Source of the DNA: an uncultured Pseudomonadota bacterium
Lineage (GTDB): Bacteria; Myxococcota_A; Polyangia; Nannocystales; Nannocystaceae
Assembly (NCBI GenBank): GCA_913061055.1
Contig: CAJXVA010000001.1
Span: forward strand, 53,062 to 117,061
Length of the DNA: 64,000 nt
Direction of reading: 5' to 3'
In this document: positions 9,925 through 18,571 of the stretch, piece after piece
How the letters are laid out: the number at the start of each line of letters is the position of its first letter
Position numbering within the stretch: position 1 is the first letter of the stretch
Made by a program: the position numbers and the translations under genes
Notes under the pieces: model-generated
What the model was told of the DNA's origin: nothing
Databases searched by the model: none
What the model saw: the letters and a program-made list of their open reading frames with translations, nothing else

Positions 9925-10341
9925 ATGCGACCTGGGTTGTGGTGTGTTGGTGTTCTATTTGTGACGGCGTGTGTGGGCGACTACGAGGGCGACACCTACC
10001 CGGAGGTGGTGGATTGGATCGACATTCGGACAGTCGACGTGGCACCCGCGGGGACGCGCGCGATCGGTGTGGCCTCGGCCGGGGGGTCGCGCAGCACGAC
10101 AGAAACAGGGAGAGCGACCTGCGCAAACATCGACGCGCGCTTCATTCGTCGGATGAAACGCGCAGCATCGCAGGCGGGCGGCGAGTTCCTCGTCGATGTC
10201 TCGTGCATCACGACAGCGCACAGGGACATGTCCTGGGGCAATGACGACCCGGACACCCACGCGACCGAGTACTGCCTGCGCTGCCGGACCTCGTGCGATG
10301 CCGAGGTCGCACGCCGCTTTTCCCACGACGTGGAGGACTGA
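9925..10341 (+). CDS. Lipoprotein with DYEGD motif, copy 2
   Basis: MRPGLWCVGVLFVTACVGDYEGDTYPEVV...FIRRMKRAASQAGGEFLV...CDAEVARRF; parallels 7482..7901. Confidence 0.75.
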   Translation: MRPGLWCVGVLFVTACVGDYEGDTYPEVVDWIDIRTVDVAPAGTRAIGVASAGGSRSTTETGRATCANIDARFIRRMKRAASQAGGEFLVDVSCITTAHRDMSWGNDDPDTHATEYCLRCRTSCDAEVARRFSHDVED

Positions 10342-10365
10342 CGTCACAAGCTCGGCCGCAGCTCC

Positions 10366-10830
10366 GTGGTACGCCTCGACCCGGTGGTCAGGCACGCACG
10401 CATCGCGGTCATGTTTTCGGTCGTCCTCGGCTGTGGCTCCGATGCGCCGGAGTCGTCCAAGCTCGAAGGCCAGTTGGACCGGATCGAAGCTCGGCTCGAC
10501 CGCATCGACGACCGCCTGCGGTCCCTCCAGGGCACGGACGCTTCCGACGCCACCTTCCGGGTCAATCTTCCCAAGGCCGCCGCCGCAACCCCGGCGCTCC
10601 CTCGTATCGCCGTCAACGTCACTGCCAGCCAGCTCTTCATCAACGGTGACGCGGTCGCAAGCGTTGCACTACGCGCCCAGCTCGAGGAACTCGTCGCAAC
10701 CTCCCCCGACGCGAGCGTCGTCATTCAGGCTGACGCGTCGGTTGAACACGGGCGGGTCGTCGAGATCATGGACACGATCAAAGAGGCCGGCTTCACGCGC
10801 ATCGCCATCGCGACCCGGTCCGACGACTGA
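10366..10830 (+). CDS. Lipoprotein with heptad-like spacer and ExbD/TolR-like periplasmic domain, copy 2
   Basis: VMFSVVLGCGSD lipobox; LEGQLDRIEARLDRIDDRLRSL coil; IAVNVTASQLFINGDAVASVALRAQLEELVATSPDASVVIQADASVEHGRVVEIMDTIKEAGFTRIAIAT. Confidence 0.75.
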   Translation: MVRLDPVVRHARIAVMFSVVLGCGSDAPESSKLEGQLDRIEARLDRIDDRLRSLQGTDASDATFRVNLPKAAAATPALPRIAVNVTASQLFINGDAVASVALRAQLEELVATSPDASVVIQADASVEHGRVVEIMDTIKEAGFTRIAIATRSDD

Positions 10831-10946
10831 GGAGCCGGTCGCGGGCAACACCGTGGGCACGGATGCTCCGCTCCCCACGCCGCCTCAGGTGGATTTCGAG
10901 CATTTACAGTTGCCGCCTGGCCGTCCGCACGCGAGCCTGCGGACGC

Positions 10947-12227
10947 ATGACCCAGGTCATTCAGCTGCAGCCGCCCGCGAACCTCGACTGGACACTCCCG
11001 CTCCCGGGTTCGAAGAGCATCACCAACCGAGCGCTGTTGTTTGCCGCGATCGCACGCGGCACATCGACCCTCACGGGCTGGCTCGACGCCGATGACACCC
11101 GGCACATGCGCGCGTGCTTGGCCAAGCTCGGTGTGTCGGTGGTGGAGACGGACGGTGCGCTGGTCGTGACCGGAGCCGGCGGGCGATTCTCCAACAACGA
11201 TGCACCGGATCTCTTCGTGGGAACGGCGGGTACGGTCGCGCGCTTCCTGCTCCCCGCCCTGGCCGGCAGCAATGTCGGCGCCACCATGGACGGCACGCCG
11301 CGCATGCGAGAGCGGCCGATGGCCATGCTCGTCGACGGCCTGCGATCGATGGGCGCCAAGTTGCAGTGCCTCGGCGAAGAAGGATTCCTTCCGCTGCGCA
11401 TCGAGACGACCGAGGGCTTGCACGAGGGCGAGGTTCGTCTGCGTCGCCCCGCGAGTTCTCAGTTCGTATCGGGACTGGTGGTCGCGGCCACGCTTGCCGA
11501 CGGCGCCGTCGACATCGTGCTCGAGCAAGGCACGCCCGCCCGCCCGTACGTCGAGATGACGCTGAGAGTGCTCGAGACGTTTGGCGGACGGGGGTCGTGG
11601 CAGGGCAACACGCTGCGCGTCGAGCCGAGCACGCTCGAAGGGCTGACGTACGCGATCGAACCCGACGCGTCCGCGGCAAGCTACCCGCTCACCCTCGCCG
11701 CGATTCACGGCGGCAAGGCCACGGCCCAGCTCGGCACGTCGAGCATGCAGGGTGACGCGCGGTTCCCCGAAGTCCTGCAGCGCCTCGGTGCGCGGGTCTC
11801 CCAAACAGAAACCCGGACCATCGTCGAGGGAACCGGGACCCTCCTCGGTGGGGCATTTGACCTCACCGACATGCCCGACATGACACTCACGCTCGCCGTC
11901 GCGGCCTTGCATGCCAACGCTCCCACAGAGATCCGCGGAGTGGAGATCCTCCGCCACCATGAGAGCGATCGCCTCGCTGTAGCCGCGACCGAGCTCCGAA
12001 AACTCGGCGCAGACGTCGACGAACACGACGATGGACTGACGATCCGCCCTCCGAGCGCGGGTGTGCGCTCCGGGGTCGAGATCGATACTTACGACGACCA
12101 TCGCGTCGCGATGGCCTTCGCCATGGCGGGCCACGTGGGCATTCGCGACCCCGAGTGCGTCGGCAAAACATATCCCGACTACTTCAATCATCTGCAGCAG
12201 ACCGGTATGGTCGTCGCTCGCACATGA
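10947..12227 (+). CDS. aroA: 3-phosphoshikimate 1-carboxyvinyltransferase (EPSP synthase)
   Basis: LPGSKSITNRALLFAA...LDADDTRHMRACLAKLG, GTAGTVARFLLPAL, GTPRMRERPM, C-terminal HHESDRLA and YDDHRVAMAFA. Confidence 0.95.
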   Translation: MTQVIQLQPPANLDWTLPLPGSKSITNRALLFAAIARGTSTLTGWLDADDTRHMRACLAKLGVSVVETDGALVVTGAGGRFSNNDAPDLFVGTAGTVARFLLPALAGSNVGATMDGTPRMRERPMAMLVDGLRSMGAKLQCLGEEGFLPLRIETTEGLHEGEVRLRRPASSQFVSGLVVAATLADGAVDIVLEQGTPARPYVEMTLRVLETFGGRGSWQGNTLRVEPSTLEGLTYAIEPDASAASYPLTLAAIHGGKATAQLGTSSMQGDARFPEVLQRLGARVSQTETRTIVEGTGTLLGGAFDLTDMPDMTLTLAVAALHANAPTEIRGVEILRHHESDRLAVAATELRKLGADVDEHDDGLTIRPPSAGVRSGVEIDTYDDHRVAMAFAMAGHVGIRDPECVGKTYPDYFNHLQQTGMVVART

Positions 12228-13540
12228 AGCCTGGCGACACGATCACGGTTTGCGCGGAGTCCCTGTCGCGGCACGGCGACGGCATCGCGCAGCACGAGGG
12301 CCGAGAAGTCCACGTCGCGGGATTGCTCCCCGGCGAGACGGGCGACGTCAAGCTGGACTACGTCAGTCGGCAGCGACTGCGCGCCCACGGCTCAGTCATC
12401 TCTCGCCGCAACACCCATGCCGGCCGTCGGCCCGCACCGTGCAAACACCACGGCCGTTGCAACGGGTGCGCGGTCATGGAGATGGACGTGCCCTCTCAGC
12501 GCGAGCTCAAGGTGAGCGAGCTCGAGGCGCACTACGGCCTGTCGGTTGACCGCGTGGTCGCGAGCGATGACGACGGTCTTCACTACCGCTGGTCGGCCAA
12601 GCGCGTGTTCGCAGGCGAGGCGCGGTCCCTCGTCCTCGGCAGCTTCATGCGAGGCACGCACAACGTCGCCGACATGTCCGGTTGCCTCGTCGACCATCCC
12701 GACATCACGGCCGCCTGCGAAGAGCTCGTCGCCGTGGCCAACGATCTGGGCGCCGCCGCCTACGACGAACTCGATGAGAGCGGCGACCTCCGCTACGCGT
12801 GGCTCAAGACCGACGGTCGCGGCAACGTTTTGGTCGCGATCATCACGGCCGATCCACTCGCCACCTTGGCGCACCGCATCGCGGAGCGGCTCGAGCTTCC
12901 GGCCGGCGTCGCGTGGGGTGTGCACTCCGGCCGCGGCAACGACATGCGCGGCGTCACGATCCGCCCGCTGCGAGGTCGCCAAACGCTGGCGATCGAGCTC
13001 TGCAACGAGTTGGTGCATGTCGGTCCGCAAGGCTTCCTTCAGCCCAACCCCAAGACCGCAGCGCTCGCCTACCACGACCTCGTCCGGGTACCCGCGGGCG
13101 GTTTTCCGCACGGCCGTGTCGCGCTCGATCTGTACGCCGGAGCCGGCATCACCACCAAGCTCATGCGCGAGCGCTTCGAGGTGGTGGTCCCCTGCGAGTC
13201 CTATCCCGAGAGCGCCCGAGCCCTGGGCATCAAGCCCGAGTTGGTCGAGGACTTCCTCGCCCCAATCCTCGCCGACCCGCACCACCCGCATCGCAGTCCA
13301 GACCTCGTCGTCGCCAACCCGCCCCGCGGTGGCCTCGGCGCGGAGGTCTGCGGACAGCTCAACCAGCTCAAGTCACCCCGCCTGCACATCATGAGCTGCA
13401 GTCCGGCCTCGCTTCACGAGGACCTGCAGATCCTCACCGGGAGCGCCGGCGCGTACAACCTCATTCAATGCCGCGCCTTCGACACGCTGCCGCAGACGGC
13501 ACACATCGAGTTGGTCGCCTGGCTTGTAGGTAAGGGCTGA
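12224..13540 (+). CDS. TrmA/RumA-type RNA (uracil-5-)methyltransferase
   Basis: N-terminal TRAM-like domain (MKPGDTITVCAESLSRHGDGIAQHEGREVHVAGLLPGE), FLQPNPKTAA, ALDLYAGAGITTKLM, VVANPPRGG, IMSCSPASLHEDL. ATGA overlap with aroA. Confidence 0.85.
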   Translation: MKPGDTITVCAESLSRHGDGIAQHEGREVHVAGLLPGETGDVKLDYVSRQRLRAHGSVISRRNTHAGRRPAPCKHHGRCNGCAVMEMDVPSQRELKVSELEAHYGLSVDRVVASDDDGLHYRWSAKRVFAGEARSLVLGSFMRGTHNVADMSGCLVDHPDITAACEELVAVANDLGAAAYDELDESGDLRYAWLKTDGRGNVLVAIITADPLATLAHRIAERLELPAGVAWGVHSGRGNDMRGVTIRPLRGRQTLAIELCNELVHVGPQGFLQPNPKTAALAYHDLVRVPAGGFPHGRVALDLYAGAGITTKLMRERFEVVVPCESYPESARALGIKPELVEDFLAPILADPHHPHRSPDLVVANPPRGGLGAEVCGQLNQLKSPRLHIMSCSPASLHEDLQILTGSAGAYNLIQCRAFDTLPQTAHIELVAWLVGKG

Positions 13541-14184
13541 TGGACGCGCAGCGATGGGCAGCCCCGTCGCCGCTGCCTGGGCCCATCTTCACCGAGCGAC
13601 TCGAGATTCGGCGCTACGTACTCGGTGATGCACCGGCGTTGTTCAACGCCGTGGATCGGGATCGCAAGGCATTGCTTCCATGGTTGCCTTGGGCCGCCTT
13701 TGCCCATCGGAGCGAAGCCGACACCCTCTCGTTCCTCAGGGACTGCCGGCGTGGCTACGCATCGGTCGACGCACCCGACTTCGCGATGGGTATATTTCGC
13801 CGTACCGATGGCGAACTCGTGGGCGGCACCGGGCTTCATGATCCGGTTGCACAGGCCCGCCAGGCCGAGATCGGGTATTGGGTCGCGGACGCCGAGCGCG
13901 GACAAGGAGTGTGCGGCGAAGCGGTCGCCGGGCTGATCAGCGCAGCCTTCGCGTCACCGCACGATGGCGGCTGGGGCTTGAGGCGCATCGTCATCCATTG
14001 CGCCGCACTCAATCTCCGCTCCGCTCGCGTCTGCGAGAAGCTGGGCCTGCGGCGGGAGTCGGTCCACATCGCCGATCGGTGGTTCGAGGGCAGCACGGAC
14101 ATTCCAGCCGGCTACATCGACAGCCACACGTATGCCGTGTTGGACCATGAATGGGACATCGACGGTTGCCGGTACCGTCGGTGA
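13540..14184 (+). CDS. GNAT acetyltransferase (RimJ/RimL-like)
   Basis: TERLEIRRYVLGDAPALFNAV...DGELVGGTGLHDPVAQARQAEIGYWVADAERGQGVCGEAV...NLRSARVCEKLGLR. Confidence 0.9.
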   Translation: MDAQRWAAPSPLPGPIFTERLEIRRYVLGDAPALFNAVDRDRKALLPWLPWAAFAHRSEADTLSFLRDCRRGYASVDAPDFAMGIFRRTDGELVGGTGLHDPVAQARQAEIGYWVADAERGQGVCGEAVAGLISAAFASPHDGGWGLRRIVIHCAALNLRSARVCEKLGLRRESVHIADRWFEGSTDIPAGYIDSHTYAVLDHEWDIDGCRYRR

Positions 14185-14236
14185 ACAGGCGATCTGCGGC
14201 CCTCGGCACAGCGGAGAGCGTTGGTCGATCTCGAGG

Positions 14237-14710
14237 CTACTTCTCGGGTGGGTACGGCGGAGCAGAATCACCGAGCCCGAGTTCCTCTCCCATATTGTCG
14301 ACGAGTGTGTCGAACGCCTTGGACTCCTCGGGGCACTTCTCGGAAAACTTCGTGAACGCCTCTTGCTGCGTCATCTCGACCACCACGGAGAACTTCTCTT
14401 TGAAGCCGTCGTCGTTCCGGTACTTTTCGACGTCGGCTTTGAGGGCCAAACGGGCATCCTTGTCTTTGTCATAGACCCTTTGCGCAAGCCCAATAGCATC
14501 CGCGCAGTTGGTGCCTGTGAAGATGCTCCCTCCGAAGGTCGTCTCCGTGATCCCCATGAACGGGCCGATGAAGTTGGCCGCCGCCTGATGTCCAACATCA
14601 CCGGCCGCGCCGCATCCCATGGCGAACACGGCAGGCAGGAGTAGAAGGCCGGCTGCGAGGGAAACTCGAGCATTCACGAGCGTCAAACTACCCGGAATGA
14701 GCAGTCGACG
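14237..14710 (-). CDS. Hypothetical lipoprotein
   Basis: Signal peptide LLLLPAVFAMGCGAAGD; charged helical C-terminus. Confidence 0.6.
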   Translation of the reverse strand, partial: RRLLIPGSLTLVNARVSLAAGLLLLPAVFAMGCGAAGDVGHQAAANFIGPFMGITETTFGGSIFTGTNCADAIGLAQRVYDKDKDARLALKADVEKYRNDDGFKEKFSVVVEMTQQEAFTKFSEKCPEESKAFDTLVDNMGEELGLGDSAPPYPPEK

Positions 14711-14766
14711 CATGTAAGACTCTCCGACGGCAACCCGCAAACATCGCACCACTGATAAAAGCTCGC

Positions 14767-16263
14767 TCATCCATCCCCCTGCTCCGCTGGCATCTCGAGT
14801 CGGGGCTCGGCTCCGTTGCCCATGAACGAGATGCGATACGGCTGCGCTCCGTCAGCCACCAGACCCGAAATCACCTCAACCCGTCCTTCGACCGCGACCA
14901 CCGGGTTGCTCGCCTTCATCAGCGCCCACACCCTGCCGTTGGGATCAATCTCCATGCGTGAGACCGTATCGGGCAGCGCCCCGTCGGCGGGATAGCGGGT
15001 GATCGTGCCATCGACCCCGCGGACAAGCACCGTCGAAGGCGATGTGGTGGCCACGGCGATCACCCCTGCGTCGCTGGTGGCGATCGACGGCCCTTCCTTC
15101 GCGCCAGGCAGCTCCAGCGGTGTCGCCTCGTCGGGCCCGATCAAGACCGACTTCCGGTCGTTGCGCGCGACCACGCCCAGTGCCCCCGCGTCGCGGAGTT
15201 TCGGATTCGACATCTTCACCGCGGTCTCCCACTTGAACTCGCCGCCCTCGAAGCTGGCTCGGACGACCCCTTTGTTCGTCGGATACAAGACGCTCTCGCC
15301 CTGCGCGATGAAGCCGTAGATGGCGCTGGTCTTTTGGGGAAGCTTGACGCCAGTCCACGTGTCGCCGTCCTTGACGTATAGGGCGTCGTAGATCGTCATC
15401 CAAACCCGTCCGCTATCGGTCCGCGCAACATCGAGGTTGGAGGTCGGAAGAGGCGGGTCGAAGTCCGTGAACGACTCGCTGCTCCATGCGCCATCCACCA
15501 GCGATCCGAAGACCACCTTTTGCTCGGACCCCGGCCGAAACACGAGCCACGGACCCCCGTCGGGACCGGGGCCGTAGTCGGCGAGCGAGCCTGAGCCCTC
15601 GTGGGGAAACTCGCCGAGATCGGTAATCGAGCCGTCGGGTTCGTAGCGTTTGTAGGCCTTGTGCGCGTGCCCAAACAAGAACCCGTCTTCGAACGACTGA
15701 ACCACGCCTCCGGTCACGCCCGGAAGAACGGCGAGCTGGCCGTCCTGCATCGCGAACGAAGCGCCCTTGTACGTGAACACGGTGGCGTCACCGCGAAGCT
15801 CTGGGGGCTCCGGGAAGCCGGCGACCTTCATCACCACCCGTGCGCCTGGCTTTTCCGCGTGCACATCGATCCGCAGCGCGTCCCCACGTTTGAGGCCAAG
15901 GGTGCTCCATTTGGGGGTGTCGAAGTCGCCGGAGGTCCCGTACCAGTTGTCCTCGAGCCGGTCCCAGCCGCTGTCCTGGGCCGCGCTGACGGCCGCCATG
16001 TTGGCGTCATGCACCGAACCGGGCGCCCAATAGTTCAGCGTCCCGCTGCCCTTGTCGTCAAAGCTTGCCTCGCACACCACAGCGTCGTCCCCGGGGAGCA
16101 GCGGCTCGAGATGCGCCTGTTTCCACGCTTCGGGAATGCTTGCGGCCTCGCACGGCGCGCAGCTCCCGGTGTCGATGCCCAGCTCGCAAAGGCGGTCGCA
16201 CCCGGCGACTCCGAGGCCCGTCGCAACCAGAAGCACACCCCTGATGAAACGAGTAGCCATCAT
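14767..16263 (-). CDS. Hypothetical lipoprotein, probable beta-propeller
   Basis: MMATRFIRGVLLVATGLGVAGCDRLCELG lipobox; repeated short beta-strand segments (YKRYEPDGSITDLGEF, GRVWMTIYDALYVKDGDTW). Confidence 0.7.
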   Translation of the reverse strand: MMATRFIRGVLLVATGLGVAGCDRLCELGIDTGSCAPCEAASIPEAWKQAHLEPLLPGDDAVVCEASFDDKGSGTLNYWAPGSVHDANMAAVSAAQDSGWDRLEDNWYGTSGDFDTPKWSTLGLKRGDALRIDVHAEKPGARVVMKVAGFPEPPELRGDATVFTYKGASFAMQDGQLAVLPGVTGGVVQSFEDGFLFGHAHKAYKRYEPDGSITDLGEFPHEGSGSLADYGPGPDGGPWLVFRPGSEQKVVFGSLVDGAWSSESFTDFDPPLPTSNLDVARTDSGRVWMTIYDALYVKDGDTWTGVKLPQKTSAIYGFIAQGESVLYPTNKGVVRASFEGGEFKWETAVKMSNPKLRDAGALGVVARNDRKSVLIGPDEATPLELPGAKEGPSIATSDAGVIAVATTSPSTVLVRGVDGTITRYPADGALPDTVSRMEIDPNGRVWALMKASNPVVAVEGRVEVISGLVADGAQPYRISFMGNGAEPRLEMPAEQGDG

Positions 16264-16370
16264 GGATGGAGACGAGGCTGACGGGCCGAAGTTGCAGCAT
16301 GACGCCAGAATTGGGTGAGGACCTCGCTGGCCGAGGGTGCGCGGAGAGGGATTCCAGCTACGCTCGGCGA

Positions 16371-17147
16371 ATGGACAGGAAGACCATGACACGCGTATGG
16401 GCACTCGGCCTGATTGCGCCCCTTGCGACGATGGCAGGCTGCGACGGAGAACCGCTGCGACCGGCACCGTGCCCCGATGACGGGAGCTGCGGCGCCACAA
16501 ACGACGACGACGACAGCGTCGGTGGTTGCGGTGAAGAAACCACGACCGTGCTCACCGATCTGTCCGTGGTCCCGCCGGGGTTCGAGCAGAGCGCGGCCGA
16601 CGTGGTCGCCTCGATCGAGGGAGACTACGCCGGCAAGCTAACCTGGCGCGCGAACGACGGGCCGATCAACGTCGCCCACGCCGGCACGAACTCTTCGCTC
16701 ACGCTTGGCGTGGCCCATGACGGTGGCGAGGTCCGACTCATCGAGGTCGAGCTGTCCGGGCAGTTCCCCGGTGGAAACGAGGGCGGAACACCGTGCTCGA
16801 ACCGGCTCGAGATCGACACTGCCATCTCGTTTGCGACCGACGACGGGCTGTTCGCGGAAACGTGGGATGCGTCGGTCGAGCTACGCTCTGTCGCGGACGG
16901 CTTCTCCGAGGGCAACACAGCGTCTGTGTATCGCCCCATCGATTTCGCGGCCCACGAGGGAGCGCTCCTCTCCTCGGACTTCACCTTCGAGGGCGCGGAG
17001 CTTCGGGACGTGATCGTGACCGCCGGCTTTGGAGACGGCGAGGTCACGGGATCGGTGTTTATGGAGGTCCAGTCCGGCGACGACGAAACCGGATGGATCG
17101 GGGCCGGGGACGTTGCCTCGTTCTCCGCGACCGCGACCTCGGAATAG
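16371..17147 (+). CDS. Hypothetical lipoprotein
   Basis: MTRVWALGLIAPLATMAGCDGE lipobox; D/T-rich linker. Confidence 0.65.
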   Translation: MDRKTMTRVWALGLIAPLATMAGCDGEPLRPAPCPDDGSCGATNDDDDSVGGCGEETTTVLTDLSVVPPGFEQSAADVVASIEGDYAGKLTWRANDGPINVAHAGTNSSLTLGVAHDGGEVRLIEVELSGQFPGGNEGGTPCSNRLEIDTAISFATDDGLFAETWDASVELRSVADGFSEGNTASVYRPIDFAAHEGALLSSDFTFEGAELRDVIVTAGFGDGEVTGSVFMEVQSGDDETGWIGAGDVASFSATATSE

Positions 17148-17152
17148 GTTCG

Positions 17153-17821
17153 CTAGAACGGCTGCTGATCGGTCCAGTTCCCGGGGGGGTCGTAGTTGCA
17201 AACCCAGACGCGCTGCGACCCACACGTGGCCACCCCGCAACCCAGCTTGCGCGAGTTGGCCCAGACCACCTGCGTGTAGTGACCGCACTGCTGCCCTTCG
17301 GCGCACGTATGGGTTTCCGCGTCATAGTGCTCCGCCTCATCGACCCACATCTGCACCGCCATCTGCGGACTGCTGGATCCGCTCGACCAGTAGATGTTCT
17401 CGCCGTACGGCCGGTCGGGGTTGTGTTGCAATGGCGGGCCGCAGCCGTTCGCGCCGAGCTGGCCAGCCCACGCACGGGCGGTCTGCGCGACCTCGGCGGA
17501 CCACGTCAGCGGCGGAGCACCCACTCCTGCGCGGACCGTGTTGTGCGCTTGGAGCATCGCCTGTGCCGTATCCGGCGAAAGCGCCGGGGGGAGCGGTGGT
17601 GGTTGTGGCGGCGTCTCTTCGGGCGGCTGCCTCGGCGCGACCGGCTGGCGGCGCTTCTTCTTGAGAAGCCTCCTCCGCGACGGTCGGCGCTTGAGCTTGG
17701 ACCGGCCAACCCGCGACCGATTCGACGGTTTCGCGGTCACTCCTGCTTCCGCTTGGACGGATGCCAGGCTCGCAGACGCACACACCAACGAAAACGCGAC
17801 TCCCCATGCAACTCGGACCAT
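17153..17821 (-). CDS. Secreted CAP (SCP/PR-1-like) domain protein with basic and proline-rich linker
   Basis: AHNTVRAGVGAPPLTWSAEVAQTARAWA...GENIYWS...CGHYTQVVWANSRKLGCGVATC...VCNYDPPGNW. Confidence 0.92.
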   Translation of the reverse strand: MVRVAWGVAFSLVCASASLASVQAEAGVTAKPSNRSRVGRSKLKRRPSRRRLLKKKRRQPVAPRQPPEETPPQPPPLPPALSPDTAQAMLQAHNTVRAGVGAPPLTWSAEVAQTARAWAGQLGANGCGPPLQHNPDRPYGENIYWSSGSSSPQMAVQMWVDEAEHYDAETHTCAEGQQCGHYTQVVWANSRKLGCGVATCGSQRVWVCNYDPPGNWTDQQPF

Positions 17822-17916
17822 CAAGGGGTAGATGCACGAGGTCGAGAATGTGACACGACCGGCGCCGTTCTCTCTTGCGAGCCCCGAAACGACGGTCTCG
17901 GGAGGTTGGCGACGCG

Positions 17917-18480
17917 CTAAAACGGCTTCTGTCCGACGAAGTTTCCGGGCGGGTCGTAGTTGCAGACCCAAACTTGGGCCGAGCCACACGAGGCCATGGC
18001 GCAGCCAAGCTTACGCGAGTCCGCCCAGACCACCTGCGTGTAGTGACCGCACACCTCGCCCCGTTTGCAGGTGTTCTTGCGGGCGCTGTAGTGCGCCGCC
18101 TCGTCGGTCCAAGATCCGACCACAGCACGCGCATTCGCGGGGGCGCTGCTCCAGTAGAGGTTCTCTCCGTAGGGCCCGCCTGTGCTGTGCTCGAGGTCGC
18201 AGCGACGAGAGGCAAGCTCGGCAGCCCAGGACTCTGCAGTCGCCGCCACGGTACCCGACCACGACAGGGGCGGCGCTCCTACGGCTGCACGAGCCTCATT
18301 GTGCGCGGTGACCAAGTCGCGCACCTCATCCGCCGACAGGCTCGATGAAGCCGAGACCTCCGCCGCATTTCCCTCGGCCGCGCGCGGCTGTGATGCTCGC
18401 GGCTCGCTGGGATCGGCGACCGTCTTCGAGCAGGCCATCGCAGCGCAACACACGAACGTGAATGAGAGACGTCCTCGCAC
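17917..18480 (-). CDS. CAP (SCP/PR-1-like) domain lipoprotein
   Basis: FVCCAAMACSK lipobox; AHNEARAAVGAPPLSWSGTVAATAESWA...GENLYWS...CGHYTQVVWADSRKLGCAMASC...VCNYDPPGNF. Confidence 0.92.
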   Translation of the reverse strand: MRGRLSFTFVCCAAMACSKTVADPSEPRASQPRAAEGNAAEVSASSSLSADEVRDLVTAHNEARAAVGAPPLSWSGTVAATAESWAAELASRRCDLEHSTGGPYGENLYWSSAPANARAVVGSWTDEAAHYSARKNTCKRGEVCGHYTQVVWADSRKLGCAMASCGSAQVWVCNYDPPGNFVGQKPF

Positions 18481-18522
18481 CAGACCTGCAGTGTGGCACG
18501 CCGACGGCGCAACCAAACAAGA

Positions 18523-18552
18523 GCGCCGCCAGGGGACGGTCCCAGGCGGCGC
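18523..18552 (-). terminator. Hairpin terminator candidate for the M19 dipeptidase gene
   Basis: GCGCCGCC...GGCGGCGC stem with inner GGGA/TCCC; T-rich run (TCTTGTTTGGTT) follows on the minus strand. Confidence 0.55.
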
Positions 18553-18571
18553 CTGTGCAGCGGGTTCCGTT

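Noticed and set aside
10725-12191. 488-aa minus-strand ORF
   Set aside because: Antisense to aroA, which has all family motifs.
16793-17920. 375-aa plus-strand ORF
   Set aside because: Overlaps the end of one lipoprotein gene off-frame and is antisense to a confirmed CAP-domain gene.
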